DNA of 64,000 bases from Ferruginibacter paludis. Lineage in GTDB: Bacteria; Bacteroidota; Bacteroidia; Chitinophagales; Chitinophagaceae. The notes under the pieces were generated by a model, which was given only the letters and a program-made list of their open reading frames with translations, was not told the origin of the DNA and did no database searches. Of this stretch, positions 36,300 through 46,734 are shown piece by piece; position 1 is the stretch's first letter, and each line of letters begins with the position of its first letter. The translations under genes were made by a program, and so were the position numbers. The DNA is taken from assembly GCF_030409685.1 (NCBI RefSeq), contig NZ_JAUFQJ010000008.1:62001-126000 (forward strand), written 5' to 3'.

Positions 36300-38678
36300 C
36301 TACTCAACTATCCACTCATGTATGCCCGTTGCATTATCAACAGGTAGCTGCACCTCCAATTTCAAAGCAATGGTTTTTACTGTTTCGAAGGTTACTGTGT
36401 TGTATTTGTCTTTTGCAATTTCGTAATCACCAATAGTTTTTACAGGAATCCATTCGCCGTCTTTTTTGTAATAGATTTTCCAGGCGGCCGGTATGCGGCA
36501 ACCTCCCCACGGGCCATCATCATACCAATACACTTTGCTGGATGAAACAGTGTGCGCCGTATCAAAATCATACACTACCCATTCGGTTGAATTTTTCTTT
36601 GGCCACCAATGAAAATAGGGCACGGTGTTATCTTTTGAATCGGCAGGTTCAAACTGGTCGTTAATCGCTTTTAATGATTTTGATTTTATTGAAGCTGTAA
36701 CAATGCTTTTGTTAGCGATGGTAGCAGCAGGCTGCGGCCTTGCTGCTACCGCCGTGTAAGGAATCCAGACTTCCATTTCTCCGGAGCCACGATTGTCCCA
36801 TGCATAGTAAGGTATGGCCGTTACTTTTTGTTTGGTAGTTATTAAGTCGGAACTATTTAACTGGCGTTTGCTTGCTTCCCCATCGCCTGTAATTGTATTG
36901 ATTCCATTTAATAAATCTTCGTGGTAACTTGCCTGCAGGGGTGCCATTTTATCTACGATTATATTTTGCACCAGGCTGTCTTTATTATCGGGGCCTTCCA
37001 GGCAATACACCACGGGACCATACTGAATTGCAAAACGTCCAGCATCGGCTTTCACTTTTTCATTGGCAAATATTTTTTGAGGCTGCATCGGTAAATCGAG
37101 CGACACTTTATCGCCTTTTTTCCAAGTACGATGAATAACCGCATATCCTTTTTCAACTTTGTAGCTAAACGGTTTGCCATTGATGAGCATTGAAACCGTC
37201 ATTGGGGTGTTGATTGAATTGTATAAATCACCAGGTACCGGTTGCTGTTGTGCCCAGCCGGGTATACGCACGTGCAATGTAAGACTCCCTGCTTTTTCAG
37301 GATTTACTGCCAACTCAATTTTACCACTCCATGGATAGTTGGTGATTTGTGCAATGTTTATTTTACCAGATGCTAATTTGATATTACTGCTGTTGCTCAT
37401 GAAAAGATTTACGTACAAATCGTTGTTGTTTTGCGCATATACATACCCGGGGACGGAGGGAAGAAAACGGGTCATATTGGAGATGCAACAGGCGCAGGAA
37501 AACCAGCTGCTTCTGTCATGCTGACCAACCGACGCCAACGGGTTAGGATAAAAAAAACGGTTGCCACTTAATGACATACCAGATAGCAAACCATTGTAGA
37601 GCGTACGTTCCAGCACATCAATGTATTTGGCATCGCCATGCAGCAGAAACATACGGCTGTTCCAATACACGCTGGCAATGGCCGCACAGGTTTCTGCATA
37701 TGCGCTCATATTGGGTAAATCATAAGCCTCACCAAATGCTTCGCCATTTCCGGTAGCGCCAATACCACCGGTGATGTATAATTTTTTATTGACCACATCA
37801 TCCCATATTTTATCAATTGCGTACAGGTACTTTTTATCGCCGGTTAATGCAGCTATATCTGCCATGCCACTGTACATATAAGCAGCCCGTACTGCGTGCC
37901 CCACGGCCTCTGTTTGATCTACCACTTTTTTATCTGCCTGGTTATATGATTCACCATTGGGCCCCCGCACATCCAAAAAGAATTTGGCCAGATCAAGGTA
38001 TTGTTTATTGCCGGTGATGCGATACAATTTTGCAAGCCCGGTCTCTACAATCTGGTGACCGGGATATTCCTCTACTTTACCCCAGCCAAAAGTTTTTACC
38101 AGCAGGTCTGCATTTTTGGTTGCAATGTTTAATAAACTCTTTTTACCAGTTGCGTTATAATGCGCAAAAGCCGCTTCATATAAATGCCCTGTGTTGTACA
38201 ATTCATGACTTAAAATTGAATCTTTTTGCCAGCGCTGTGCACCCAACCATTCGTGTAATACTGCCGGCTTAATCGTTCTGAAAGTATAGAGGTAGCCATC
38301 CTTTTCCTGGGCGGCACCAATAATGGCAATCAGTGTATCCAGGTACAATGATAATTTTTTATTGGGCGATACCTGCAAGGCATAAGAAGCCCCTTCTATC
38401 CATTTGTAAACATCGGTATCATCAAAAGGAAATTCTGAACATACCTTATTTTCTCTTTTTCCCGCCGCTGCTAAAAAGTTATCAATTCTTCCATGCTCCT
38501 TACACATCTTCAAAATGTATGGAATGGTGATGTCTGCATTTACCTGCATCTTAGGTTTCCAGAAATTATCATTCACATTTACATGCGTAAATGGTACCGG
38601 CTGTATGGGATAATCTTTTTGCTGTGCATATGCTGACATGTATAACAGCATCGCTGCCATCAACCTTATGTGCTTCAT
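36300..38678 (-). CDS. GH127 beta-L-arabinofuranosidase (DUF1680 family)
   Basis: A 792-aa secreted enzyme with a signal peptide ending in AYAQ. The catalytic alpha/alpha barrel shows the zinc and catalytic residues of the family: E329 and C331 in AETCAAIA, and the pair C397-C398 in WFSCACCISN. In the characterised HypBA1 enzyme the equivalent Cys is the nucleophile. A C-terminal F5/8-type beta-sandwich (~690-792, ending GIHEWIVE) is extra. HypBA1 releases beta-L-arabinofuranose from arabinosylated hydroxyproline of extensin. The gene follows the GH146-like gene with 18 bp between them and belongs to the same transcript. Substrate is inferred from the family. Confidence 0.9.
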   Translation of the reverse strand: MKHIRLMAAMLLYMSAYAQQKDYPIQPVPFTHVNVNDNFWKPKMQVNADITIPYILKMCKEHGRIDNFLAAAGKRENKVCSEFPFDDTDVYKWIEGASYALQVSPNKKLSLYLDTLIAIIGAAQEKDGYLYTFRTIKPAVLHEWLGAQRWQKDSILSHELYNTGHLYEAAFAHYNATGKKSLLNIATKNADLLVKTFGWGKVEEYPGHQIVETGLAKLYRITGNKQYLDLAKFFLDVRGPNGESYNQADKKVVDQTEAVGHAVRAAYMYSGMADIAALTGDKKYLYAIDKIWDDVVNKKLYITGGIGATGNGEAFGEAYDLPNMSAYAETCAAIASVYWNSRMFLLHGDAKYIDVLERTLYNGLLSGMSLSGNRFFYPNPLASVGQHDRSSWFSCACCISNMTRFLPSVPGYVYAQNNNDLYVNLFMSNSSNIKLASGKINIAQITNYPWSGKIELAVNPEKAGSLTLHVRIPGWAQQQPVPGDLYNSINTPMTVSMLINGKPFSYKVEKGYAVIHRTWKKGDKVSLDLPMQPQKIFANEKVKADAGRFAIQYGPVVYCLEGPDNKDSLVQNIIVDKMAPLQASYHEDLLNGINTITGDGEASKRQLNSSDLITTKQKVTAIPYYAWDNRGSGEMEVWIPYTAVAARPQPAATIANKSIVTASIKSKSLKAINDQFEPADSKDNTVPYFHWWPKKNSTEWVVYDFDTAHTVSSSKVYWYDDGPWGGCRIPAAWKIYYKKDGEWIPVKTIGDYEIAKDKYNTVTFETVKTIALKLEVQLPVDNATGIHEWIVE

Positions 38679-38696
38679 AACTGATTGGTATTTTTA

Positions 38697-41075
38697 TTAA
38701 TTGGAATTGATCAGTTTACTTACGTCCCCTTTTACTATTTTAACTCCATATACAGGCCCGGCAGCATTTTGCGCTTTGGGTACAAATTTTATTTTTGCTG
38801 TTAATTTGTACTTTGTTAAATCAAGCGAAATGGGATAGGCAATTTCATACATTTTACTGCCCTTGTATTTATTCAAATCTTCCGTTGCTATTTTAATATC
38901 ATTCACATAAATGTCAAATACCCGACCCCTGTTATCCGTACCCCAGTAATTGCAAACGAGGGTATTGCTGGCCGATGGATCTACCTTCATTGTAAAAGAA
39001 AAATAACCGCTATCCTCTGCTGATCTCCATTTTCGGTTGTGTTCATCACCCGTAGTAGTTTTTTCTCCAACGAGCTCATGATCCCTTTCCGGCTGCATTT
39101 CGCCGATGCGTAAATTATCTACCGTTCTTGCTTCCAGCTCCTGTTGTTGCTGCTTTTTAGCTTCGTATATTTTCTGCTGTACTGCCCATTGCTGTGGCGT
39201 AAATACGTCCCAATAAACAGTATAATGTTCATCTGCGGTGGTATTAAACGGAATGAGATTTACTTCCTTTGAATTGCCGGTAGCTGCTGTTTTGAAAACA
39301 AGTGGCTGAGTGCTAACAGGGCTTACCCATTTACCCGGATCGGTTTCACTGGTTACAAAAACCGGTATCTCAGATGGCTCAGGTTCTTTATTACCCAACA
39401 CGCCTGCCAACAAAACCGGTCCATAAAATACCGCTTTACGGTTAGCATTGTCGGGCATTGACTGGGTATAAAAATGCAATGGCGTTATGAACTCAACCTT
39501 ATCATTGTTGCTCCATTTCCTGTTTAGCACGATGTACCCTTCATTATCAATCACTACCCTTTGAGGCTTACCATTGATACTTACAGTAATACCATTTGAC
39601 CAATATGGCTTGCGGAGGCGGATAGCAAAACTGGTGGGCTGCTTTGCTGAAATAGTAAAAACCGTTTTATCGGTTGAAGGCAAACCAGTTTCCTGCCTGA
39701 TGGATATATTTTTTTCCTTCCAGTCTAGAACAGATGGAATAAAAAGATTGACGTACAAGCTACCATCTTTACCACGATAATAAATATTTTCGCCGTACTT
39801 AACATGGTTTTCCATGCCGGTGCCTACGCAACAGGTAAAAGAATTGTATTCATCGCTGTATTCTTTTTTACCGCCCATTCGCAACGATACAAAATAAGTA
39901 ACCATGCCGGTTGCATGATTTTGTGATGCCAGGATATGGTTGTACAAAGCCTTCTCATAATAGTCCATCAATGCCGCCGATGGGTTGGTTACAAAAAGTT
40001 CACGGGTTAATTTCAACATGTTGTAAGTGTTGCAGGTTTCCGTTGTATTGTCCGTTAGCTTATCGTTTAATTTATCCGGCTCACTTAAATACTCATAATT
40101 ACTGTTGCCTCCGGTTGCATAGGAATGATGTTTTGTAACCGTTTCCCAAAAGAAATCCGCAATCGACTTGTCTCTTTGATCTCCTGTTAACTGGTACCTT
40201 CTTGCACTGCCGATTACTTTTGGTATTTGTGTGTTGGAATGTTTACCCGGCAACACATCCATGTGTGCAGCCAACGAATCTAAAATTCTTTTATCATAAA
40301 AGCGGTAAGATAAATCGAGGTATTTTTTGTTGCCGGTGATAGCGTAGGTATTTACCAATGCATCGTTCATGCCACCATATTCTGTTACCAGCATTTTTTG
40401 AAAAAGCGTATCGCTTAGATTAGCCGTGATGTTAGCAGCCCAATCGGCGATGCCTTCGTTTATCTTTAACGCTTTGACATTATTGGTGTACAGGTAAACA
40501 TCCAGCAAGCCGCCCATAATTTTATGTACCGTGTACCACGGCGACCAGGCTCCGTTTAAATCAAAACCGCGGGATCGGATATGGCCTTGTGAAACACTAA
40601 GCCATAAACTATCTTCATTGGGAATGGCGCCAATATACCCCGTCTTCCTGGCCCGCTGGCATTCATCCAGTTCATCAACAATGTAGTTAATTCTTTTAAG
40701 AAATTCCTTATCGCCTGTAGATGCGTAATGCAAAGCGAGTGCAGATAAATAATGTCCCAACGTATGTCCGGCAAGCCCGGACGTTTCCCATCCGCCGTAT
40801 TTTTCGCCCCTGGCTTTTAAACCGGAGTGCACCCTAAAATCTGACAACAGGCGGTCTGGCTCTATTTTCAACAGGTAATTTACATCCGCCTGCATCGCTG
40901 CTGTAAACGGCCCATCCAGTAATTTTACATCACTTACATTAAAAGCATAGGCTTTAATATCCACTACAGGTTTTACTTTCATCTTACTGTCTTTCCATTC
41001 AGGTACATAACTTTGGCAAAGAGTGGTTATGCAAAAAATCAATAAAGCACAGGTTGTTAAATAAGTTTTTTTCAT
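38697..41075 (-). CDS. DUF1680-family glycosidase, GH146-like beta-L-arabinofuranosidase
   Basis: A 792-aa secreted protein (signal peptide ending in TLCQS). The barrel has the conserved E346-T-C348 (TETCNTYNML) and C415-C416 (FTCCVGTGMENH), typical of the GH127/GH146 clan. C-terminal beta domains (~540-790) resemble those common in GH146-type Bacteroidota proteins. It shares the architecture but little sequence with the next gene, so the pair is not a recent duplication. The likely job is exo-cleavage of beta-L-arabinofuranosyl groups with a different linkage preference from the GH127 enzyme. GH127 versus GH146 placement should be confirmed by family profiles. Confidence 0.87.
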   Translation of the reverse strand: MKKTYLTTCALLIFCITTLCQSYVPEWKDSKMKVKPVVDIKAYAFNVSDVKLLDGPFTAAMQADVNYLLKIEPDRLLSDFRVHSGLKARGEKYGGWETSGLAGHTLGHYLSALALHYASTGDKEFLKRINYIVDELDECQRARKTGYIGAIPNEDSLWLSVSQGHIRSRGFDLNGAWSPWYTVHKIMGGLLDVYLYTNNVKALKINEGIADWAANITANLSDTLFQKMLVTEYGGMNDALVNTYAITGNKKYLDLSYRFYDKRILDSLAAHMDVLPGKHSNTQIPKVIGSARRYQLTGDQRDKSIADFFWETVTKHHSYATGGNSNYEYLSEPDKLNDKLTDNTTETCNTYNMLKLTRELFVTNPSAALMDYYEKALYNHILASQNHATGMVTYFVSLRMGGKKEYSDEYNSFTCCVGTGMENHVKYGENIYYRGKDGSLYVNLFIPSVLDWKEKNISIRQETGLPSTDKTVFTISAKQPTSFAIRLRKPYWSNGITVSINGKPQRVVIDNEGYIVLNRKWSNNDKVEFITPLHFYTQSMPDNANRKAVFYGPVLLAGVLGNKEPEPSEIPVFVTSETDPGKWVSPVSTQPLVFKTAATGNSKEVNLIPFNTTADEHYTVYWDVFTPQQWAVQQKIYEAKKQQQQELEARTVDNLRIGEMQPERDHELVGEKTTTGDEHNRKWRSAEDSGYFSFTMKVDPSASNTLVCNYWGTDNRGRVFDIYVNDIKIATEDLNKYKGSKMYEIAYPISLDLTKYKLTAKIKFVPKAQNAAGPVYGVKIVKGDVSKLINSN

Positions 41076-41196
41076 ACAGTTTTTATTTACTCATTCAGGT
41101 TTTGTTGTCAATACATTTCACCAATTTCATTTCTATACCAGGTAAGATGTAGCATAATAAACAATGCATTTTTTTAATACCACAAATCAATAACGT

Positions 41197-43524
41197 TTAG
41201 GGATTACCGGCATTCAATTCTTCCATATTTCTATCCGGCGGATCAACACCCAATAAATGTTTTACAAAAAAATCACGTTTCTTTTGTCTGCCATAAGGTC
41301 CACCATCGCTGTGTCCCATGCCTGGCACCACCAACAGGTCAAAATTCTTCCCGGCTTTTATCAATGCGTTGGCCATGCGATAAGTAGATTCCGGAGGCAC
41401 ATTTGTATCTGCCTCTCCCACTATCAGCAGCAAAGCTCCCTTTAATTTACCGGCATTGGTCACATTGCTTTGTGCAGCATAATGGGGGCCTACAGGATAT
41501 CCCATCCATTGTTCGTTCCACCATTGCTTGTCTATGCGGTTATCATGACAGCCTGCTGCCGAAACTGCGGCTTTGTAAAATTCAGGATGAAACAGTACTG
41601 CGCCTGCAGCATTTTGTCCACCGGCAGATGTGCCATACAAACCTACTCTTGCAACATCTACATAAGCATATTTTGCAGCCAACCCTTTTATCCATAAAAT
41701 GCGGTCGGCAAATCCTGCATCGGCAAGATTTTTCCAGCACACGTCGTGAAAAGCTTTGGAGCGATTGGCTGTGCCCATGCCATCACACTGCACAACAATA
41801 AAACCAAGTTCGGCCATGCTTTGCATTTCGCTGTAATTCATAAAGCGTTTCGGTACAAATGCATCTTGCGGGCCTGCATAAATATTTTCAATCACCGGGT
41901 ATTTCAGGGTACTGTCAAAATGGGAAGGACGGCAAACAACGCCCCAGATATCTGTAGCATGGTCTCTGCCTTTGGCAACAAATACTTCCGGCATTTTTAG
42001 CCCGAGTTGCTGGTATTTACCAATGTCAGCTTTTTCCAATACGGAAATTAATTTTCCGTCGGCAGTACGGTGTAATTCAGTAACGGCAGGCATATCCGGC
42101 CGGGAATAATTATCAATAAAATATTTTCGCTTGGGAGAAAAACTGAGCAAATGACTGGCGTTGGCCAGGGTTAATGACACCAGGTTTTTTCCATCAAAAC
42201 CTATGCGGTAATAATGAATGTTGTAAGGATCTTCACCTTGGTTTACACCACTTGCCTGGAACCAGATCTCCCGTTTCTTTTCATCTACACTGTCAACATT
42301 TCTTACCACCCAGTTGCCGTTGGTGATCCTGTTTTTTACGCCGCCCTTTATCGCATCTACCAAATACAATTGGTTCCAGCCATCTTTTTCACTGCTCCAG
42401 ATAATTTCATTGGTGGCAGCGGTGTACCAGGTAAATATCCGGCTTTCATAAATAAATGTATTCGTCTTTTCATCAATAAGATTCCTGCTGTTGCCATTGG
42501 CTGCATCCACTTCTATCATTCTAAAACGTTGGTGACCACGGTCTGCTTTTTCAAATACAAAATAGCGGTTATCGCCGGTGCGCCAGTGTATCCAGGGATA
42601 ATCCAAAAAATCATACAATTCCGTATTTACTTTGAGTAATTTTTTATCATCCATATTAATGATGAACATTTCATAACTACTAAAAGCGTCACCAGGCTGG
42701 GCATAGTCATTGCGTTTTAAAACGCCCCGGGTAAGGGTGTCAATAGAAGACAGAATGTAATAAACGGGTTTTTCTTTTACCGGGTTAATGTGAAACACCA
42801 CCAGGTGTTTACTATCCGGCGACCATTGTATTTGCCCGTATGGTTTAGCTGTATCTCCGTTCTGCGTAAGCTGTTCGGTCTGTCCATCTTTTACTGACCG
42901 AATAAACAGGTTGCCATTTTTTTCATATGCGGCCCATTGCTTATCCGGTGAAAGGCTGTCTGCCGCCGGCTGCCGCTCCCACCTGCTTTTTATATTGCCT
43001 GTTATAAAACCATTGTCTTTTTTTATAACAACAGAATCTGTCTTGCTGCAGCTATAAGTTTTTAAATTGCACCGGTACCATTTTTTCTGTACCTCTACAG
43101 CAACATGTTGATGCAACCCGTCAAACTGCATATTACTTATAGGAAGACTGCCCGCTGTAACCGTCGTATCCAGTACTTTGTTTAGCGCCATGGCCATTTT
43201 TGCATGGTCGAATGCGTTTTGCCTGGTGGCAGTTAATGCATTTACGTATAAATATTCCGCACTGTCGCCGGCCAGTAAATTTCTATACCAAAAACCTTTT
43301 TCATCTGTCTGCCAGTTTGCATTTACATAAGATTTAAAAACACTTTTCTTCGCCAGTGAATCTAACAGCGCTGCAGCTTTGTAAGCCCTCAATACCTGCT
43401 GCCGTGCAGGCTGGTAAGGCTTTACCGGTTGCGCCTGCAGATCTGCTGCTACGCTAAATAATAAAATAGCTACAATGATTTTAACGGATAATTTAAAGCA
43501 GCATTTTATAGACTGATGATTCAT
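41197..43524 (-). CDS. S9-family prolyl oligopeptidase-like peptidase (DPP IV type)
   Basis: A 775-aa secreted serine peptidase. Signal peptide 1-32 ends in LQAQ. A beta-propeller N-terminal half (DPP IV-like) is followed by the alpha/beta hydrolase domain with S633 (YGTSAGGQNA), D706 (GEADTNVPP) and H738 (GMGHSDGG). S9 enzymes remove dipeptides after Pro, or cut after Pro or Ala in oligopeptides. It should act in the periplasm. It lies directly upstream of the two arabinofuranosidase genes and downstream of the hydroxyproline genes, which suggests it cuts Pro/Hyp-rich peptides. Confidence 0.93.
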   Translation of the reverse strand: MNHQSIKCCFKLSVKIIVAILLFSVAADLQAQPVKPYQPARQQVLRAYKAAALLDSLAKKSVFKSYVNANWQTDEKGFWYRNLLAGDSAEYLYVNALTATRQNAFDHAKMAMALNKVLDTTVTAGSLPISNMQFDGLHQHVAVEVQKKWYRCNLKTYSCSKTDSVVIKKDNGFITGNIKSRWERQPAADSLSPDKQWAAYEKNGNLFIRSVKDGQTEQLTQNGDTAKPYGQIQWSPDSKHLVVFHINPVKEKPVYYILSSIDTLTRGVLKRNDYAQPGDAFSSYEMFIINMDDKKLLKVNTELYDFLDYPWIHWRTGDNRYFVFEKADRGHQRFRMIEVDAANGNSRNLIDEKTNTFIYESRIFTWYTAATNEIIWSSEKDGWNQLYLVDAIKGGVKNRITNGNWVVRNVDSVDEKKREIWFQASGVNQGEDPYNIHYYRIGFDGKNLVSLTLANASHLLSFSPKRKYFIDNYSRPDMPAVTELHRTADGKLISVLEKADIGKYQQLGLKMPEVFVAKGRDHATDIWGVVCRPSHFDSTLKYPVIENIYAGPQDAFVPKRFMNYSEMQSMAELGFIVVQCDGMGTANRSKAFHDVCWKNLADAGFADRILWIKGLAAKYAYVDVARVGLYGTSAGGQNAAGAVLFHPEFYKAAVSAAGCHDNRIDKQWWNEQWMGYPVGPHYAAQSNVTNAGKLKGALLLIVGEADTNVPPESTYRMANALIKAGKNFDLLVVPGMGHSDGGPYGRQKKRDFFVKHLLGVDPPDRNMEELNAGNP

Positions 43525-43661
43525 TAAAACCTATTTTTTATTCGGAATAATATCAATGGTTAAAATTAAGTTTCCTTCGGATACCATCTAAAAATAAACT
43601 CTCTTATTGTTTACCAATTTTACCCAATTAACGTTCTGTTGATTCAATATTGCTGTTATAC

Positions 43662-43689
43662 AGAAAGTCACCACAAAGGGTGACTTTCT
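43662..43689 (-). terminator. Hairpin after the DUF885 gene
   Basis: A perfect 11-bp inverted repeat, AGAAAGTCACC (43662-43672) and GGTGACTTTCT (43679-43689), lies 23 bp past the DUF885 stop. The T tract on the minus strand is weak, so it may only attenuate or protect the mRNA end rather than fully terminate. Confidence 0.45.
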
Positions 43690-43711
43690 TCTAAAAATGC
43701 GTTAATACTTT

Positions 43712-45427
43712 CTATGGCAAGTTATAAAACCTCCAGCTGGTTTTATATGCTTCCTTCAGCGGTTGATTGGTTAAAATATTACGGAGCATTTCTACCGGCA
43801 TTGAATTTTGTTGTAACACAGCATCATGAAATTGTTTAAGGCTCATTTTATTTTCACCGGTCATTTCATTCTTAAGCGCCATAAACTGAAGGCCGCCCAT
43901 CATGTAACCTACCTGGTATAGCGGGCTATAACCACCAACAAAAGAACGACGTACTTCTCCTTCTGCATTGGCTCTTTCATGCCCTACCCGGTCTACCAAA
44001 AAATCAATGCATTGCTGGGGCGACCATTTACCCATGTGGTAGTTGAGCGAAAAAATAATCCTGGCGCAACGGTGCATGCGCCAGAAGAGCATACCAATGC
44101 GGTCTTCCGGCGATTGCGGAAAGCCTTCATTCCACAATTCCATTTCCCAATAAAGGGCCCACCCTTCCGTCCAGAAGGGGGTGAAATAATTGCGGTAGGT
44201 GTTTACGTGTTCATTCATAAACTGCTGCAGGTAATGCCCGGCAATCAATTCATGGTGTACGGTGGCTCTTGAAAAATGTGGGTTATTCCCCCGCATGCTC
44301 ATCATCCTGGCATCGTATTCCATCGTGTTGGTTGGATAGGAAACGGCAAACTCTTCACCGCCGTAAAAGAAAGGATTCACCAGCTGCTGCTGTGGTGTCA
44401 TCATTGCAATGCGCCAGGTTTCTTCCGCCAGTGGCGGGATGGTGATTAAATCTTTCGCTTTTAGAAAGGCGATGGATTCATCGTACAATTTAACCATTGC
44501 CTGCGCCTGCTCACCTGCGGGTACAAAGCTTTGCTTTACTTTTTCCATGGCTGCTTTCCAGTCTGTACCAAAGCCCATTTCCGCAGAAGCCTTCAGCATT
44601 TCTTTGTCGCACCAGGCAAATTCCTTATTGGCTACTTGTATTAGTTCCTCCGGTGTATAAGGAATCATTTCATAATTTAACTGGCGCACAATTTCATCCC
44701 GGCCAATGGGATAGCCAACTATACCACTTGAATCTTTATTGGGTGCATTTTTTTCGGCATTTGTTTTAAAGGCAGCGGCATATACTATCAGCGAACTATC
44801 TAATTTTTTATAAGTATCCGGCACCCACCAGCTGAATAACGGATCGTATCCGTTGTAAAACGTAAACACATTTTTGGCGGCAATTTGTAACCCTTTTATG
44901 ATGATAGCTGCACGGCGGCTATTGCTGACTGTTATATTTTTTTCAGCAGCCAGTTTTGTCTTCAGTTGCTGCAATTGTTTATTAATAGCGAAAAAATCAG
45001 CGGCTACTTTTTTACCATCTATTGCGCCACCACGGCGACGTATTTTTTCGAATGCGTAAACAGAATCGGCAAAAGGAAACCATTGCTGTACCGCTGCATA
45101 TTCTGCGGCTTCTTTGTTGGCCTGGAAAACAGTTTCGTCCAGGTCTCTTTTAAATAAAATATAATCTGCTTTACAACCCTGCGGCAATGCGCTAAAAGTT
45201 AATTTGTTCAGCTTGCTGATATAATCTTCTGCGAGTTTTTTAAAGCGTTCCCTTTTTTCCGGTGCGCCTTCTACAATATACACCCGGTTTAATGCCGTAA
45301 CATCTGCATTATAACTTTGCATGATATTGGGCATCTCGTTGCAGGGCACATATGTTGCGCTCATTTGTGCATTAAGAGAAAAAGATAACCCGGCAAACAC
45401 GGCAGCAATAAAAATGAATTTGCGCAT
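43712..45427 (-). CDS. DUF885-family secreted metallopeptidase-like protein
   Basis: A 571-aa protein with signal peptide (ends SLNAQ). The zinc-site pattern is H391-H-E-L-I-A-G-H398, followed by FWTEGWALYWE about 25 residues later, the arrangement of DUF885 proteins, which resemble M32/M3 gluzincins. Members are usually called dipeptidases or carboxypeptidases, but few are characterised. It ends the hydroxyproline operon, 34 bp after the D-amino-acid dehydrogenase gene, so it may supply free amino acids, including hydroxyproline, from peptides in the periplasm. That is inferred from context. Confidence 0.85.
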   Translation of the reverse strand: MRKFIFIAAVFAGLSFSLNAQMSATYVPCNEMPNIMQSYNADVTALNRVYIVEGAPEKRERFKKLAEDYISKLNKLTFSALPQGCKADYILFKRDLDETVFQANKEAAEYAAVQQWFPFADSVYAFEKIRRRGGAIDGKKVAADFFAINKQLQQLKTKLAAEKNITVSNSRRAAIIIKGLQIAAKNVFTFYNGYDPLFSWWVPDTYKKLDSSLIVYAAAFKTNAEKNAPNKDSSGIVGYPIGRDEIVRQLNYEMIPYTPEELIQVANKEFAWCDKEMLKASAEMGFGTDWKAAMEKVKQSFVPAGEQAQAMVKLYDESIAFLKAKDLITIPPLAEETWRIAMMTPQQQLVNPFFYGGEEFAVSYPTNTMEYDARMMSMRGNNPHFSRATVHHELIAGHYLQQFMNEHVNTYRNYFTPFWTEGWALYWEMELWNEGFPQSPEDRIGMLFWRMHRCARIIFSLNYHMGKWSPQQCIDFLVDRVGHERANAEGEVRRSFVGGYSPLYQVGYMMGGLQFMALKNEMTGENKMSLKQFHDAVLQQNSMPVEMLRNILTNQPLKEAYKTSWRFYNLP

Positions 45428-45461
45428 AAGAGATAATTAGTATTGTAAATTAATCAAATGA

Positions 45462-46706
45462 TTATGAAAAGCGCTCCGGGTCAAAAGCTTTAATATCCAT
45501 GGATGTTTGCTGACCATTTACCAATTCTGCGATTAGCTTTCCGCTGGCCGGCCCAAGGCTTAAGCCACTCATGGCATGACCACCGGCGATAAATAAATTG
45601 TTTATTTTTTTGGTTGAACCAATATAAGGAACCCCATCCGGTGTGCAGGGCCGGAAGCCATACCATACATCTTTTTCCTGGGGCAAATTCAATTGCACAT
45701 TGGAAAAATATTTAGGAATTGAATTCACAATACCTTCTACCCTTTTCATATTCACCCTGTTGTTAACCGGCGCTATTTCCATGGTACCACCAAAGCGGAT
45801 ACCGCCATTCATAGGAGTAACAGCTACCCGTGCCTCACAAAAGATGGATGGAATATTGAGTTGCTTTGCAGGGTTATTTTGCATGAAGGAATATCCTTTT
45901 CCTGGCATTAGCGGGATGGATAAGCCCACCATTTTTGTAAGCTGCGGTAACCAGGAACCTGCAGCCATCACCACCACATCAGCTTCAAAATCGCCGTTTG
46001 CGGTAACTACTTTTTTTATTGAGTCTCCTTGTCTTATTATTTTTTCAACAGCGCTGTTCGTTTGAAATTTTACACCAGCACTTTTTAAATATTCAATCAG
46101 TTGCGCAATGAGTTTATTAGGGTACAAATGCGCATCACAACGGTAATGCACTGCTCCCAAAACATCGAGGTCTATTGCCGGTTCCAGGGCTTGCGCCTGT
46201 TGTTTACTAAGCGGTTCTACATCCAGGCCCAGTGATTGCGCTCTATGTGCAAGATGTATTTCTTCTTCCTGAACTTTTGGTGTTTTAAAATACATCATAA
46301 TGCCTTTCTTTTCCAGGCCAAAATCAAAACCCGGTTTAGCTGCCAACGCCTCGTACAACGATTTACTCAGCAGGTTAATATCACGAAGCGGAACCGCAGA
46401 TCGTTCGACATTTTTTTCGGTCGCACTCTTTACAAATTTTAAACCCCAGTTAATCAAATCAACATTCAACGAAGGTTTTACATAAAAAGGGCTTCGGCTG
46501 TTAAACATCCATTTAATACCCTGTGAAATCATTCCCGGCATTGCCAATGGAACAAAATGGCTGGGTACTATCATGCCCAAATTTCCATAAGAGCAACTGT
46601 CTGACAGATCAGTTTTGTCAATGATCGTTACATCCCAACCACTCTCTTTTAAATAGTATGCTGAACTTAAGCCGACCACACCTCCGCCAATAATAACTGC
46701 CTTCAT
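45462..46706 (-). CDS. DadA-like FAD-dependent D-amino acid dehydrogenase (probable D-hydroxyproline dehydrogenase)
   Basis: A 414-aa cytoplasmic DAO-superfamily flavoprotein. The FAD-binding loop IIGGGVVGLSSAYYL is at residues 5-19, and the C-terminal FAD site GGHAMSGLSLGPASGK lies near 380. Length equals DadA-type D-amino acid dehydrogenases. It follows the hydroxyproline epimerase by 28 bp, the usual arrangement for oxidation of cis-4-hydroxy-D-proline to 1-pyrroline-4-hydroxy-2-carboxylate. The direct electron acceptor is unknown, probably quinone rather than oxygen. Substrate is inferred from the operon; the sequence alone would allow other D-amino acids. Confidence 0.88.
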   Translation of the reverse strand: MKAVIIGGGVVGLSSAYYLKESGWDVTIIDKTDLSDSCSYGNLGMIVPSHFVPLAMPGMISQGIKWMFNSRSPFYVKPSLNVDLINWGLKFVKSATEKNVERSAVPLRDINLLSKSLYEALAAKPGFDFGLEKKGIMMYFKTPKVQEEEIHLAHRAQSLGLDVEPLSKQQAQALEPAIDLDVLGAVHYRCDAHLYPNKLIAQLIEYLKSAGVKFQTNSAVEKIIRQGDSIKKVVTANGDFEADVVVMAAGSWLPQLTKMVGLSIPLMPGKGYSFMQNNPAKQLNIPSIFCEARVAVTPMNGGIRFGGTMEIAPVNNRVNMKRVEGIVNSIPKYFSNVQLNLPQEKDVWYGFRPCTPDGVPYIGSTKKINNLFIAGGHAMSGLSLGPASGKLIAELVNGQQTSMDIKAFDPERFS

Positions 46707-46734
46707 AAAATTGTTAAACTTGTTACTAACTAAT

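Noticed and set aside
36300..41075. Tandem duplication of the two DUF1680-family genes, both 792 aa
   Set aside because: The equal length is a coincidence; the sequences and C-terminal domains differ strongly.
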